Assembly (NCBI GenBank): GCA_963921795.1
Contig: OY997647.1
Coordinates: forward strand, 52,681,646 to 52,745,645
Direction: 5' to 3'
Source of the DNA: Nannobrachium achirus
Lineage: Eukaryota; Chordata; Actinopteri; Myctophiformes; Myctophidae
DNA: 64,000 nt
Shown here: positions 51,504 through 63,674 of the stretch, one piece after another
Position numbering within the stretch: position 1 is the first letter of the stretch
Layout of the letters: every line of letters starts with the position of its first letter
Notes under the pieces: model-generated
What the model saw: the letters and a program-made list of their open reading frames with translations, nothing else
The model's database searches: none
Told to the model about the DNA's origin: nothing
Position numbers and translations under genes: made by a program

Positions 51504-51870
51504 CAGGCACGTGCACACGTAGACATTAAGGTGGCTTGAGCCCCTGCCCTTTTATCCGTCTGTAAAAAGTGCCCTCTCTAGACCATGAATGCAGTTTTTA
51601 CTATGGTGAAATAAATGCAAAAGGTCTCTTTCCTCATACCTGAAGGCAGCATTCAAGATAATTGCCTCGTCCAAACTCTCCTGAACTTGAATGCAGCATC
51701 TTATGTTGAAAAAATTGCCCTCTCTGTGTAAAATTCCATGCCGTTACACCACATCTCCAGTGATACTGGTTAGTTCAGTGTGATATCAAGCACTGAAAAT
51801 AGCCGACCTCCAAGCTCAAAACGTGTCGCGTTCTGAGCTTGGAGGTCTGCTATTTTCTGCTATTTTCCCT
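51504..51870 (-). mobile_element. Family B hAT MITE, copy 4, truncated
   Basis: Starts CAGGCACGTGCACAC and runs through the hairpin module (51795-51867) but lacks the TGCACGTCCCTG end. Confidence 0.75.
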
Positions 51871-52587
51871 TTCACTGAACGCTTTGGTTCCCATGGCGAC
51901 GCGTACACGCAGCAGACGGAGTAGGCGCTACGTGGGAAGGGACCTTCTGCCGTAGTAGAGGCGGCCGCGGCGACGGCAGGTTTAACTATCGAGCGCGGAT
52001 CATTTCCGATTACCGTTGTCATCTGCCGTTGCCGTAGCGAGCTTAAACTCGCTATTCTCTGCACGACTGCAGCAGCGGTTTGCAGTATGGCTGCAGTATG
52101 GTTTGTGTCTGTGTGCATGTGCTGCATGCGTGTCATCATGTTATCAAATGTATTGACGTTTTTTTTCCGTGAAATGATTCACCTTTTTTCTTTTTTATTC
52201 AATTCACTCTTGGTCCAAAAAAGAGCTATAATAAGCGGTAGTGACTGGTGGCAGAGAGAGAGGAGGCCAGTGGGCATTCTGGGCTGAGTGTTGAGTCATC
52301 GTTTCTCTGAATCTCTGTCATACATAAATACTATAACAGAGACAGAGTTATGTATGAAGTAGGTCAGCCCAGCATGGCAGACAGACTGAACGACGCGTTA
52401 AGTCCTCTAACCAGGTCCTCCACGGTGTCTCTGCATGACCTCTTTCATCCGGCTTCCTCTGCTCATCCTCCCCTCCTCTCCTCTAGGCTGACCATTTTTC
52501 CAGTCAGTGTGGTTTTCCGGTGCCCTATAATAACCCCTACGGGCCTCTCTGACCGGCCGTGGCTGTGGCTTTAGCCTCAATACTCAC
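51871..52587. other. Unique DNA, start of duplicate A; no gene
   Basis: CpG-rich stretch 51890-52070, then duplicate A sequence. No intact gene was recognised. Confidence 0.45.
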
Positions 52588-53178
52588 CATGGGCACGTGC
52601 ACATCTATGTGAGCTCCTGCCCTTTTATCCGTCTGTAAAAAAGTGCCCTCTCCAGAACATGAATGCAGTTTTTACTATGGTGGAAGATATGCAAAATGCC
52701 CTCTTTCCATGACATACCTGAAGGCGGCATTCAAGAGAATTGCCTTGTCCAAACTCTCCTGAACTTGAATGCAGTCTCTTGGGGGACTGCCCATTGGTCC
52801 GAAGGTTCATTAGTCCGAATTTAGTTAGGGTTACTGAGGTTAAGGTTAGGGTTAGAGTTAGGCATAGTATTCGTAACAAATTCGGACTAATGAACCTTCG
52901 GACTAATGAACCTTCGGACCAATGCCATGGCACTTATGTTGAAATAATTGCGTTCTCTGTGTAGAAATCCATGCCGTTACGCCACATCTCCAGTATTGAC
53001 TTGATTATGCTTAGTTCAGTGTGGTATCACACACCGAAAATAGTCGACCTCCAAGCTCACAACGCGTCGCAGCGCGACACGTTGTGAGCTTGGAGGTCTG
53101 CTATTTTCGATATTTCCACCAAAAGGCCCTTTTAGAAATGTCAGCCCCTGCCTCTGTAACATTCTCTGCAGGTCCCTG
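52588..53178 (-). mobile_element. Family B hAT MITE, copy 5, with nested MITE
   Basis: Perfect 8 bp duplication ATACTCAC (52580-52587, 53179-53186). Hairpin module at 53034-53110. A separate palindromic element sits at 52788-52926. Confidence 0.9.
52788..52926. mobile_element. Palindromic mini-element nested in family B copy 5
   Basis: CATTGGTCCGAAGGTTCATT at the left is mirrored by AATGAACCTTCGGACCAATG at the right, with GGTTAGGGTTAGAG in the loop. Other family B copies lack it at this position. Confidence 0.78.
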
Positions 53179-53224
53179 ATACTCACTGGAGCTAATGGTG
53201 TCTGCGTGCTCTTTGAGGATGAGA

Positions 53225-53545
53225 CAGTGGTGGAAGAAGTACTACCTTTTTTTACTTGAGTAAAAGTATCTATATCACCATGTAGGTAGTCAAAAATTAC
53301 ATTAGTAAAAGACTAAAAGTACAAAAGTACTCAAAATATACTTAAAGTACCAAGTACAAATTGTGCAAAATGTCCCATTTCACAAGTTCAAAATGTATTA
53401 AAAAAATCTACTAGCTTGTGAGCTTGTAGATCTGCCGTTTTCAAACGGACAAAAGTATGTTTGGTAATAATAGTCAAAATCTACAAAGTAACTAAGCAAC
53501 AAAAAACGTATAGTAATGTAGATGTAGTGGTGTAGAAGCATGCTT
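53225..53545 (+). mobile_element. Family D element, copy 1
   Basis: Starts CAGTGGTGGAAGAAGTACT and continues with TTTACTTGAGTAAAAGTA, a very common teleost repeat style. A hairpin remnant (GCTTGTGAGCTTGTAGATC) is at 53412-53432. The 3' end is not clear. Confidence 0.6.
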
Positions 53546-53821
53546 TCGAAAGAGGACTAATAAAGCTACACTTGTTTTTCTCCTTGGCTTTATGTCCTTT
53601 TTTATGCCCAAAATGCCACCTTTTTAGTATGGTATTTATGTTTATAGTATTTATGTTTTAGGATAATAGCACCCACTTTGAAAACCGCTGAACTATACAA
53701 CAGGTAATTCGAGTGATGCAGTCAGACTGGCAAAACAATGACTGCCCCCAGGACAAGTACACCTTGCTGGCGTTATGAAAAAATATGTCATCATTTATTT
53801 TTCTCCGCATTATGAATATGT

Positions 53822-54332
53822 TTAACCAATTTAGGCCTAGAATTATTCAATGCTTTAACTATTGAAAAATAGCAGATACCGGTATACAAGCTCACAGCGC
53901 GGCACCGAGTGCTGCGCTGCGAGCTTGTAATTCTGCTATTTTTGAAAAATCGTGAAAATGTGTGCACATTTTTCAATATATATTTTTCAAAGCAGACTTT
54001 TGATAACTCAAATCACTGCTTCTGGGGGGGGGTCCCTGGAACAACACATTTTGAGATGGGGGTCTGCGCCAAAATAAATGTCATTTTGGGGGTCCTTGAC
54101 ATGAAAAAGTTTGAGAACCACTGATTTAGAGGAAGGATTTAGAAGTCGGGTCAAGGATATTCAAAGACTTGCACACATTTTCAAGTTTTTTCAAAAATAG
54201 CAGATCTACAAGCTCACAGCGCGGCACTGAGCTTGTATATCTGCTATTTTTCAATAGTTAAATCATAAAATAATGGTTAAAGTGGTTAAAATCTAACGCG
54301 ACTCGGGCGCGTTCCAGGTATTTGAGTGTTAA
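53822..54332 (+). mobile_element. Family A MITE with TTAA and two different ends (copy 10)
   Basis: TTAA at both ends; the left end is the TTTAGGCCTAGAATTATT type, the right end the CGCGACTCGGGCGCG type. Hairpins at 53865-53945 and 54190-54260. Duplicate B shows a single TTAA (GATTAAGATAAG, near 61206) at the matching place. Confidence 0.75.
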
Positions 54333-54721
54333 TATAAGGAAATGCACAGTAACGCTTGCGAGACAGAATGCCCCCAGAGACGCTTCTTAGCCGTGATTAG
54401 GGGCGCTGCGATGATACAAACACCTCATACCTAATCACATCACCTAACGGCTGTGCACATAATCACAGTAAAGCAATCCCTCCCGGGCATTGCCACTATA
54501 ATCAACGGACGCGTGTATTAATTTATTGCATCTTACAGTATCACACCAGTGGTTTTGGCGTGCTCTCTGCATAATACGATGTGAGAATATGGGAGGGGGA
54601 TTATGCAGATATGCAGTGTACTGTAACTGCATTGGTTTGATTTGGCACGTTATCCATCCATCCATCCATTTTCCACTTATCTGGAGTTGGGTCGTGGATG
54701 CAGCAATTCCAGCAGAGCATG

Positions 54722-55086
54722 CAGGGGTCTTCAACGTTTTCAGGCCAAGGACTCCTTAGTTGAGAGAGATGAAGCAGGGACCCCCCACAACCTTTTCATA
54801 GATTCCATATAGTTTCATTGTTTGACAGCACAATCATCAGTGTATTTTGGATTCATGTCAATTAGTGTTTTCAGATATTTAACCACTTCATTCTGTAATT
54901 AGTCGTCTTTTTTCCCCTCTACACCAAACCTCTTTGCCGAAAATAGCAGATCTACAAGCTCAGCTTGTAGATCGGCTATTTTTGGCTAAAGTTCTCAGAA
55001 TAAGGACACTAGGTTTCAAGTGGTTGATATAAAAAAAGAAATAAAAAGTTTCTATCACACTAGGGACCCCCTGTTGAAGACCCCTG
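54722..55086 (+). mobile_element. Family F hAT-like element (copy 2)
   Basis: Inverted ends CAGGGGTCTTCAACG and GTTGAAGACCCCTG. Hairpin at 54935-54990 (shortened). An exact 8 bp duplication was not resolved. Confidence 0.75.
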
Positions 55087-56375
55087 CAGCAGAGAAACCC
55101 GGGCTCCTTGTTCCCTGCCCACACTCTAACTGGGGTATGACGAGGCATCCCCAGGCCGGCGTGGAGATATAAGCCCCCACCTGGGCTTCAGTCTGCCCTG
55201 TGGCCTCTTCCTAGCAGGGTGTGCCTGGAAAAAACCTCCCTGGGGAGATGCCCAAAAGGCATCCTTATAGCCGGGGAGCCACAGGCCCAAAAGCTCAAAG
55301 AATAGGGTTTTACCTGTGTCATTACATACTTTTTATTTTTGTTTTTTTTCTATTCATTTGGTCATTAAGGTACACAGAATGAGAGGCCTGCTCTGTCGGA
55401 AACATTGCGGAAAAAAGTTATGGCCATTTATATTCACTGTCCCATCGACTTCACTATACAGGAAAGAAACACACCAAAATAAATATGCTTTAAGTAGCAT
55501 TTGAGGGGTGAACTAGGGGTTCTTGATGATTCTGAATCCATTGCAAGCATTTGTTTTGCATGAAAAACATTCCTTGGGCTAGAAAACGGACCAAAATAAC
55601 GGTGAAAAGTGATGACTCATCACTTTTCACAGGTTTGAGAGGCTGAAATCTAGCCAAAGGATGTTTCTTCATGCAAAACAAATGCTTGCAATGGATTCAG
55701 AATCATGAAGAACGCCTAGTTTGACCCCTCACATGCTACATATCTTTTTTGGTGTGTTTTTTTACAGTATAGTGAAGTCAATGGGAAACCTTTTTCCGCT
55801 ATGTTTCCGGCAGAGCAGGCCTCTCATTCTTTGTACCTTATTGACCAAATTAAAAGGGAAAAACTAAAATTTGGAGTATGTCATGACATCACAGGTCTTC
55901 TCTCATTTTGGCACAGTGGCTCCCCGGCTATTACTTAAAAAAAGGAGCGCAAAGGGGCAGCGGATCTGCTCCCGAGTCTCCCCCATGGATGACTTTTCTT
56001 CTCATCATAATATCCCTAAGGGAGATGCTGGCCACACTCCCGAGAAAACCTATTTCGGTTTCCTGCAATCTTGTTCTTTCGGGCCGTGACCCACATTTCA
56101 GGACCATAGGTGAAGGGTATAGGAATGAAGAGTGACCGGTAGATCGAGAACTTTGCACTCTGGCTCCTCAGCTCTCCTTTCGTCATAACAGTGCGGGCTG
56201 TGCGGTACAGCGAACACAATCCTGCTCCTGCTGCTGCTCCGATTCTCCAGCTGATCTGCCCCTCCGTCTCCCCCTCACTCACAAGACCCACGAGGTACTT
56301 GAAATACTTCACTTGTGGTGAGGACTCATTCCCTCCCTGGAGTGGGCAATCCACCGGTTTCCTGCTGAGAACCAT
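55087..56375 (-). mobile_element. Truncated LINE, split by a foldback MITE
   Basis: Reading leftward, 56375-55936 encodes a C-terminal LINE segment (KYFKYLVGLVSEGETEG, WRIGAAAGAGLCSLYRTAR, SIYRSLFIPIPFTYGPEMWV), a conserved fish LINE motif series after the RT core. The 3' part continues at 55263-55087 (GCATCTCCCCAGGGAGG). The clade, possibly L2 or Rex1-like, was not settled. Frames are degraded. Confidence 0.65.
55264..55935. mobile_element. Foldback MITE with ATAGCCGGGGAGCCAC ends
   Basis: Arms of about 300 bp, starting ATAGCCGGGGAGCCAC and ending GTGGCTCCCCGGCTAT, are inverted copies meeting near 55600 at TGATGACTCATCA. Inserted in the LINE. No coding capacity. Confidence 0.8.
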
Positions 56376-56578
56376 GGCCTCAGATGTACTGTACCGTATG
56401 TGCGCTACGTTATCAAATTGGCTGATTCCGTTTTTTGAACTGATTCATTTTTATTTTTATTCATTCAGTTTTGGTCCAAAAAGCTATATTCAGCTGTAGT
56501 GGGAGAGAGAGAGGAAGGCAGTGGGCGAGTGTTGAGTCACCGTTTCTCTGAATCTCTGTCATACATAACTACTATAAC

Positions 56579-56631
<53 letters not shown>

Positions 56632-56689
56632 GGGAGAATCGGCGAACGAAGTAGGTCAGCCCAGCATGGCAGACTGACTGAACGATGTG

Positions 56690-57636
56690 TTAACACATTG
56701 AGGCCTAGAATTATTGTCTCCACCAGCCGAAGGCTGAGGGAGAGTCCGTCCGTCCGTCCGTCCGTCCGTCCGTCCGTCCGTGCGTGCGTCCGTCCGTCCG
56801 TCCGTGCGTCCTCGCAGTTTGTGAGCAGCTAATCTCAGTCACCGTTGGCCCAATCGCTGCCAAACTGAGCACACACACTCCCTGGATGCCAATCTAGAAC
56901 CTCTGCCCCACATTTTTCAAATCAGCCTCATGGTGGCGCTATAACAGGCCGATTTGTGTGGCCTGGTTGTTACCAGCTAATCACCGGCGCCGTTGGCCCG
57001 ATCGCTGCCAAACTGAGCACACACACTCCCTGGATGCTAATTCAGAACCTCTGCCCCACATTTTTTAAATCAGCCTCATGGTGGCGCTATAACAGGCCGA
57101 TTTGTGTGGCCTGGTGGAGACCTGTGCTCGGAAGAGCACTGCTTCTAGTTTAATAATGATTTAACCACTGAAAAACAGCAGATATACAAGCTCACAGCAC
57201 GGCACCAAGTGCCGCACTGAGAGCTCGTAGATCTGCTATTTTTGAAAAGTCGTGAAAATGCAAAAGTGCAAATCTTTGAATATATTATGTACTTTAAAAG
57301 CGAAAAACATCTGTAACTCAAATATTTGCTTCTGGGTGGTCCCTGGAACTACATATTTTGAGATGGGGGTCGGTGGCCAAATACGTATCATTATGGGGGT
57401 CCTTCACATGAAAAGGTTTGAGCACCACTGACATAGAAACATAGGTTTTTCAAAAAAAAAAACTTAGAAGGATTTAGAAGACACTTATAGAATGGGGTCA
57501 AAACATTCAAAGACTTTTTTCAAAAATAGCAGATCTACAAGCTCGCAGCGCAGCACCAGCCTGTAGATCTGCTATTTTTTCATAGTTAAAGCATACAATA
57601 ATGCGTAACAATGCGTTCCCGGTCTAAGCGCGTTAA
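56690..57636 (+). mobile_element. Family A MITE with TTAA ends (copy 11), with nested Helitron-like element
   Basis: TTAA at 56690-56693 and 57633-57636. Duplicate A has a single TTAA (GACGCGTTAAGTCC, near 52393) at this place, i.e. the empty site. Left end GAGGCCTAGAATTATT, right end GCGTTCCCGGTCTAAGCGC. Hairpins at 57168-57245 and 57520-57585. Confidence 0.82.
56717..57148 (+). mobile_element. Helitron-like non-autonomous element
   Basis: Starts TCTCCACCAGCC and ends CTAG, with a perfect hairpin GTGCTCGGAAGAGCAC (57124-57139) 5 bases before CTAG, the standard Helitron 3' signature. Contains (GTCC)n at 56742-56810 and a tandem duplication of about 120 bp (56840-56965 and 56975-57113). Confidence 0.7.
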
Positions 57637-57713
57637 GTCTTCTAACCAGGTTCTCCACGGTTTCTCTGCATGACCTCTTTCATCCTCTCCTCTCCTCATC
57701 CTCCCCGTCGCTG

Positions 57714-58368
57714 CCAGTTCTCTTCAGTCAGTGGGGTTATAATAACCCTGTTCTCTTCAGTCAGTGGGGTTAGAATAACCCAGTTCTCTTCAGTCAGTGG
57801 GGTTAGAATAACCCAGTTCTCTTCAGTCAGTGGGGTTAGAATAACCCAGTTCTCTCCAGTCAGTGGGGTTATAATAACCCAGTTCTCTCCAGTCAGTGGG
57901 GTTAGAATAACCCAGTTCTCTTCAGTCAGTGGGGTTAGAATAACCCAGTTCTCTTCAGTCAGTGGGGTTATAATAACCAGTTCTCTTCAGTCAGTGGGGT
58001 TAGAATAACCCAGTTCTCTTCAGTCAGTGGGGTTATAATAACCAGTTCTCTTCAGTCAGTGGGGTTATAATAACCAGTTCTCTTCAGTCAGTGGGGTTAG
58101 AATAACCCAGTTCTCTTCAGTCAGTGGGGTTAGAATAACCAGTTCTCTTCAGTCAGTGGGGTTAGAATAACCCAGTTCTCTTCAGTCAGTGGGGTTAGAA
58201 TAACCCAGTTCTCTTCAGTCAGTGGGGTTATAATAACCAGTTCTCTTCAGTCAGTGGGGTTATAATAACCCAGTTCTCTTCAGTCAGTGGGGTTATAATA
58301 ACCAGTTCTCTTCAGTCAGTGGGGTTAGAATAACCAGTTCTCTTCAGTCAGTGGGGTTATAATAACCC
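57714..58368 (+). repeat. 33 bp minisatellite, about 20 units
   Basis: Unit CCAGTTCTCTTCAG plus TCAGTGGGGTTAGAATAAC (32-33 bp) repeated head to tail with A/T variants at one position. Duplicate A has only one diverged unit at 52499-52540. Confidence 0.92.
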
Positions 58369-58535
58369 CGCGGCCCCCAGAACCACCCCGGACCCAGAGC
58401 TTACCGTGTGCTCACGCCGGCAGCCACAACAAGCACCGGAGGGCAAGATCTACTGTGTTGGCCTGTTCCAATCACCAGCAGAGACTGACACCAGCGGTCT
58501 GCACTTCTATACTACCCTGCATGTGAGCTCTCCTG

Positions 58536-59075
58536 CAGTGACGTGCAGAGAATGTTAGAGAAGCAGGGGCTGACATTTACTAAAAGGGCCTTTTGGTGAA
58601 GATATTGAAAATAGCAGACCTCCAAGTTCACATAGAGGCGTGCATAGAGGCAGGGGCTGACATTTCTAAAAGGGCCTTTTGGTGAAGATATCGAAAATAG
58701 CAGACCTCCAAGTTCACAACGTGTCGCGCTGCGACGCGTTGTGAGCTTGGAGGTCGGCTATTTTCGGTGCGTTATACCACACTGAACTAAGCATAATCTA
58801 GTCAATACTGGAGATGTGGCTTACGGCATGGATTTCTACACAGAAAGGGCAATTATTTCAACATGCTGCATTCAAGTTCAGGAGAGTTTGGACAAGGCAA
58901 TTCTCTTCAATGCTGCCTTCAGGTATGGCATGGAAAGGGGACATTTGCATTTCTTTCACCATAGTGAAAACTGCATTCATGGTCTGGAGAGGGCACTTTT
59001 TACAGAAAGATAAAAGGGCCCCCTTCCCTTTTTGGCAAGCCACCTTTGATGTCTATGTATGCATGCACGTGCCTG
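58536..59075 (+). mobile_element. Family B hAT MITE, copy 6
   Basis: Perfect 8 bp duplication CTCTCCTG (58528-58535, 59076-59083). Ends CAGTGACGTGCA and GCACGTGCCTG. An internal partial duplication gives two copies of the first 75 bp; the hairpin is at 58694-58770. Confidence 0.9.
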
Positions 59076-60132
59076 CTCTCCTGTTGGGCACATACAGCTG
59101 CTGGCAGGAAGCCACCTGGAGCTCTCACTGTTTGATATATTAATGGAGCTGTCTTTAAGAAAACACAACCCCACGATGACCGTGGCAAAGACAAAGTAAA
59201 TATCTGCTGTAAGCTTTACATGCACGATAAGCAGGCTGCAGCGACAGCAACACAGCGACATCTTGCGACAAAGAGGCTGCCGCTGGGAACACACAGTTAA
59301 GACTCAACGCTGACTGAAGTTACAGTCCCTTTGCAGTGGTGTATAGTAACTAACTACATTTGCTTAAGTACAGTTTTGAGGTATTTGTACTATTTCCAGT
59401 TTTCAGTATTTTTTACTTCCACTCCACTACGTCTCGGATCCAAATATTATACTTTTACTCCACTGCAATTATTTGAAAACTTTAGTTACTAGTTACTTTG
59501 CAGATTCCTATTCTATCCACAACTTTCCAACATCCCATCGTGCATTGCGCAGAAGTTGCATGGAGCTTCCGGCGCCGCAGCCAAGTGTGATCTACAAGCT
59601 CACAACGGTTGCATCTGCGACGCGACGTGAGCTTGTATGTCTGCTGTTAACCGGAAGTGTGGTGCAAAAAATTCTCCAGTAAATTCCCGCGGAAAGAGGT
59701 GGATACCGTGGCTATTTGAAAATAGCCGATCTACAAGCTCACAACGCGTCGCGACGCGTTGTGAGCTTGTAAATCTGCTATTTTCAAACATTTTGTACTT
59801 TTACTTTTGGTACATAAGCATATTTTGATGCCAACACTTTCGTACTTTTACTCAAGTCCATTTTGAATTCCAGACTTTTACTTGTAAGGGTGCCCTCAGA
59901 CCAAAATACCTATGAGAGTGGAATCCGCGTTCCGCCAATGCATTTCAATGAGAAGGGAGCGTTTTTTGCAGAAATCCTCTGCTGGCATGAAACCGCTTCA
60001 TCTATTATTACATTCCTTTAAGAGCCGCGCCCACATAGCCGCCCACATAGGCATAGGCACAGTGCAGTAACGGCACGACATGTCCACCTCAGACCCCTCT
60101 GCGCATGTCCCTCAGACCCCTCTGCGCGCGTG

Positions 60133-60175
<43 letters not shown>

Positions 60176-60348
60176 CGGGCAAGCGAGAGAGAGAGAGAAG
60201 TGGAGCTGAGCGGAGCAGTGTATCGAATTACAACAGAGGGAGGTTGGCTAGGACTGATCACGTGGCACACGGAGTTCCCAGAGCGATATATAAGAGAGTG
60301 GCGTCACGCTTTGAACTCGCCGCAGACCGGAAGTGGCTTCGCATGGAG

Positions 60349-60581
60349 CCGTTCTCATTCCTAGCGAGCCAATGCCCCGTCTGCCCCCCATTCTAGCCGA
60401 GTCATTTAAACTCGCTGGAAGTAGACCAAATCACGTCTTTTTCACCATTGTAACGCATTCACGGGCCTCTCTAAGGTAGATACCATTTTTAAAAGAGTGA
60501 AAAAGACGTGATTTAGTCTACTTACCAGCGAGTGAAAAATGAATGGGGGCGGACGGGGCAGAGGCTCGCTAGGAATGAGAA
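60349..60581. repeat. Nested palindromic element
   Basis: TTCTCATTCCTAGCGAGCC and TGCCCCGTCTGCCCCC at the left are mirrored at the right; a second inverted pair (AAATCACGTCTTTTTCAC) lies inside. Confidence 0.75.
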
Positions 60582-60599
60582 CAGGCTCCAGTAAGCTAG

Positions 60600-60988
60600 G
60601 CTAAGTTAGCTTCCCACCATAGAGTAAATAGGCTTTTCACGCTTACTATGGGAGTCGACGTAAGTGACGTAACTCTCTCTTCTACAACTCTGGGAGTTCC
60701 TAACCGGAAGTGCGTCCGGCGGTCAAATATGTCCGACCGGAAACGTGCGCTGCGCCACAATAGTTCCGCCACAATAGTTCCGCCACAATAGTTCCCCCCC
60801 AAAATGTTTTTTTTTTTTATTTATTTATTTATTTATTTTACTTTTTTTTTTTTTTTTTTACTTTTTTTTTTTTTTTTTTTTAACTTTTTTTTTCCAAAAA
60901 ACTTTTTTTTTTTGAAAAAAAAAGTTTTTTAGTAAAGAAGCGTGCGTGGACTCTAGATGTGAGCGGCCCGAAGGGCCGCGAACCTCTA
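60600..60988 (+). mobile_element. Possible Helitron-like fragment
   Basis: The end GCGGCCCGAAGGGCCGC then GAACCTCTAG shows a 7 bp-stem hairpin shortly before CTAG, after which the surrounding long-TIR arm resumes (TTCTCATTG). The 5' end was not located. Confidence 0.4.
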
Positions 60989-61394
60989 GTTCTCATTGAA
61001 ATGCATTGAAGGAACGCGGATTCCACTCTCATAGGTATTTTGGTGTGAGGGCACCCTATTGATACTTTGACTTAAGTAAAATATGTGAGTACTTTTTCCA
61101 CCACTGTCCCTTAATTGTGACTCCCCCGCACTTCATGAAAAGCACACCTTGCTCCGATTATGAAGAACGTTTCATGAATTCTTTTACACTTCCACGGTGG
61201 GAACGATTAAGATAAGCGAAAAGCACAGTAACATTCGTGGAACAGAACGCCCCAGAGACTGTGCTTTGACTGTGACTAGCAGCTCCGTTCTGATACAAAC
61301 ACCTCACACATAAACCACATCGCCACTGTGTATGTAATCACGGTGCAGAATGCCCTCCTGGGCATTTACCCGCTACAATCAACGGACGCATGTC

Positions 61395-61974
61395 TTAATT
61401 TATTTAGAACGGGTACACATTATTGTGTATCATTATTTCATGCTTTAACTATTGAAAAATAGCAGATATACAAGCTCACAGCACGGCACCGAGTGCCGCG
61501 CTGCGAGCTTGTAGATCTGCTATTTTTGAAAGATCGTGAAAATTGGAATTTTGACCCGATTCTATAAGTGTCTTTTGAATCCTTCTAAGGTTTTTTGAAA
61601 AACCTATGTTTCTACTGTATGTCAGCGATCTGGCTAGCCATCGTCAAAGAAAAGGTAATTTTCACTTAAATGGAGCTCAGTTAGTCTGTTCTTGAGAGAT
61701 TACTATGTCAGTGGTTCTCAAACCTTTTCATGTGAAGGACCCCCAAAATGATATGCATTTGGCCACGGACCCCCGTCTCAAAATATTTAGTTCCAGGGAC
61801 CCCCCAGAAGCAAAATTTTAGTTACAAACGTTCGCTTTGAAAATACATATATTCAAAGATTTGCACACATTTTCACGACTTTTTCCAAAAATAGCAGATC
61901 TACAAGCTTGTGTATATCTGCAATTTCTCACTGGTTAAAGCATTCAATAATTCTAGTGGGTCTAAATGGGTTAA
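61395..61974 (-). mobile_element. Family A MITE with TTAA ends (copy 12)
   Basis: TTAATTTATT on both sides; duplicate A has one TTAATTTATTGCAT (near 54518), the empty site. Hairpins at 61455-61530 (full) and 61885-61935 (reduced). An 85 bp insertion lies near 61625-61705. Confidence 0.82.
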
Positions 61975-62573
<599 letters not shown>

Positions 62574-62836
62574 ATTTCGCCGTTGTCGGGTGAAAACCTT
62601 GTATGTCCAAAACCGTTTGTTTTGTATTTATCATTTTAAAAATGATTTAAACTAGTGAAAACAGCAGATCTACAAGCACACAACGCCTCGCGGTGGGAGC
62701 CGTTGTGTGCTTGTAGATCTGCTGTTTTCACTACTTTTGTGCGACGGCCTTGTATGATGGAGCAGGGCTTTGCTTTGCGAAAAATATTACAAATTTGAAA
62801 CTTGGAGATACGAGGTTTCTGCCCGACAGTGACGAT
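62574..62836 (+). mobile_element. Family C element, copy 6
   Basis: Left end CGCCGTTGTCGGGTGAAAAC, right end GCCCGACAGTGACGA. Hairpin at 62650-62735, GCACACAACGCCTCGC variant with one imperfect arm. Confidence 0.8.
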
Positions 62837-63674
62837 TTACTTTGTTGGCCGCCCAGCCCCCAAAATGGAACGAAGGCCGACATTTTATTTTAATTTTTTT
62901 CCTAATGGCCGGCCTGGACCGGCCAGGAATGAACCGGCCGTTCGGGAGTTGTCCCGCTTTTCCCAATGACCAGCACGTCCCTGTGTGTGTGTGTTCATGC
63001 ACCACACAGCGTGTGTGGGACAGGAATGTGTCCGTGTGTGCGTCTACTAATGCTCATCGGTATTTATCTATAAGGAATATTATTATAGGGAATTTTGTTT
63101 AGAATGGGCCGGCGTCGGGCTGTAAGCGAAAGATAACAGGAATATTGCACTTCTCAAAAAATAAGAGAAAAAACCTGAAAGGGACAAATCTTTAAGCACT
63201 TGACCTCTTGGCCCATCAAAGAAGAAATAGCTAAGCATGTAATTTAAAGTGTGAAACGTGATTGCATGTTTTGCAGCGGTAAAACCACTTGCAGGACCAT
63301 TTTAAGATTTTCTCCGTGCCTAGATAAGGGGACTTTGAAGAAGCAATTTCATGTGATGTTGGTCCAAATCCATTCCCCCGGAGCCTTTAAGCTGGGGCTG
63401 AAATCTCGCTGGTGTGAGGGTTTTTCTGTCTTACTGATCTGCTAAGCTCCACCACTCTTCTTCAGCCACCGCTATTCACTGTAACCGCCGCTCCCTCCAA
63501 GGGCCACAGTTTAACCTCACTCTTCCACTCAAGTTTTGAGTCAAAAGTCATTCGTACAGTAAAATAAATCACGCTGCGGTAAACGCTTGGTCAGAGTTCT
63601 GTTACCGACAGCCTCCCTCTCCGTCCTGTAGAACTCTAAAGTTGCAGTCCAGTTGTAGAATAGTCCCCCTATTC
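62837..63674. other. Unique DNA, candidate conserved non-coding segment
   Basis: Free of recognised repeats. 63130-63440 has balanced composition with no credible coding frame. Conservation is inferred only from the lack of repeats. Confidence 0.3.

Larger units (their letters stand above)
52100..54595 (+). repeat. Segmental duplicate, copy A
   Basis: Matches 56385-62045 in order and orientation in the parts not made of insertions: ATACATAAMTACTATAACAG, CAGCCCAGCATGGCAGAC, CTGCATGACCTCTTTCATCC, ACCTTGCT, AACGGACGC, AATTTATTGCAT and CAGTATCACACC. Moderate divergence. It holds family B copy 5, a family D element and family A copy 10. Confidence 0.75.
59888..61056. mobile_element. Long-TIR MITE with GGGTGCCCTC ends
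   Basis: Inverted ends of about 66 bp (59888-59953 against 60990-61056): GGGTGCCCTCAGACCAAAAT, then GAATCCGCGTTCC. Inside are (GA)n at 60138-60169, a nested palindrome and a T-rich region at 60808-60930. Confidence 0.78.
59334..61106 (+). mobile_element. Family D element, copy 2, with nested elements
   Basis: Starts CAGTGGTGTATAGTAACT and ends AGTACTTTTTCCACCACTG; flanks TCCCTTTG / TCCCTTAA (6/8). Two hairpin modules at 59580-59650 and 59718-59790. Split by the element at 59888-61056. Confidence 0.72.

Noticed and set aside
57670-58008. Frame with repeated SSVSGVRIT
   Set aside because: Translation of the 33 bp minisatellite.
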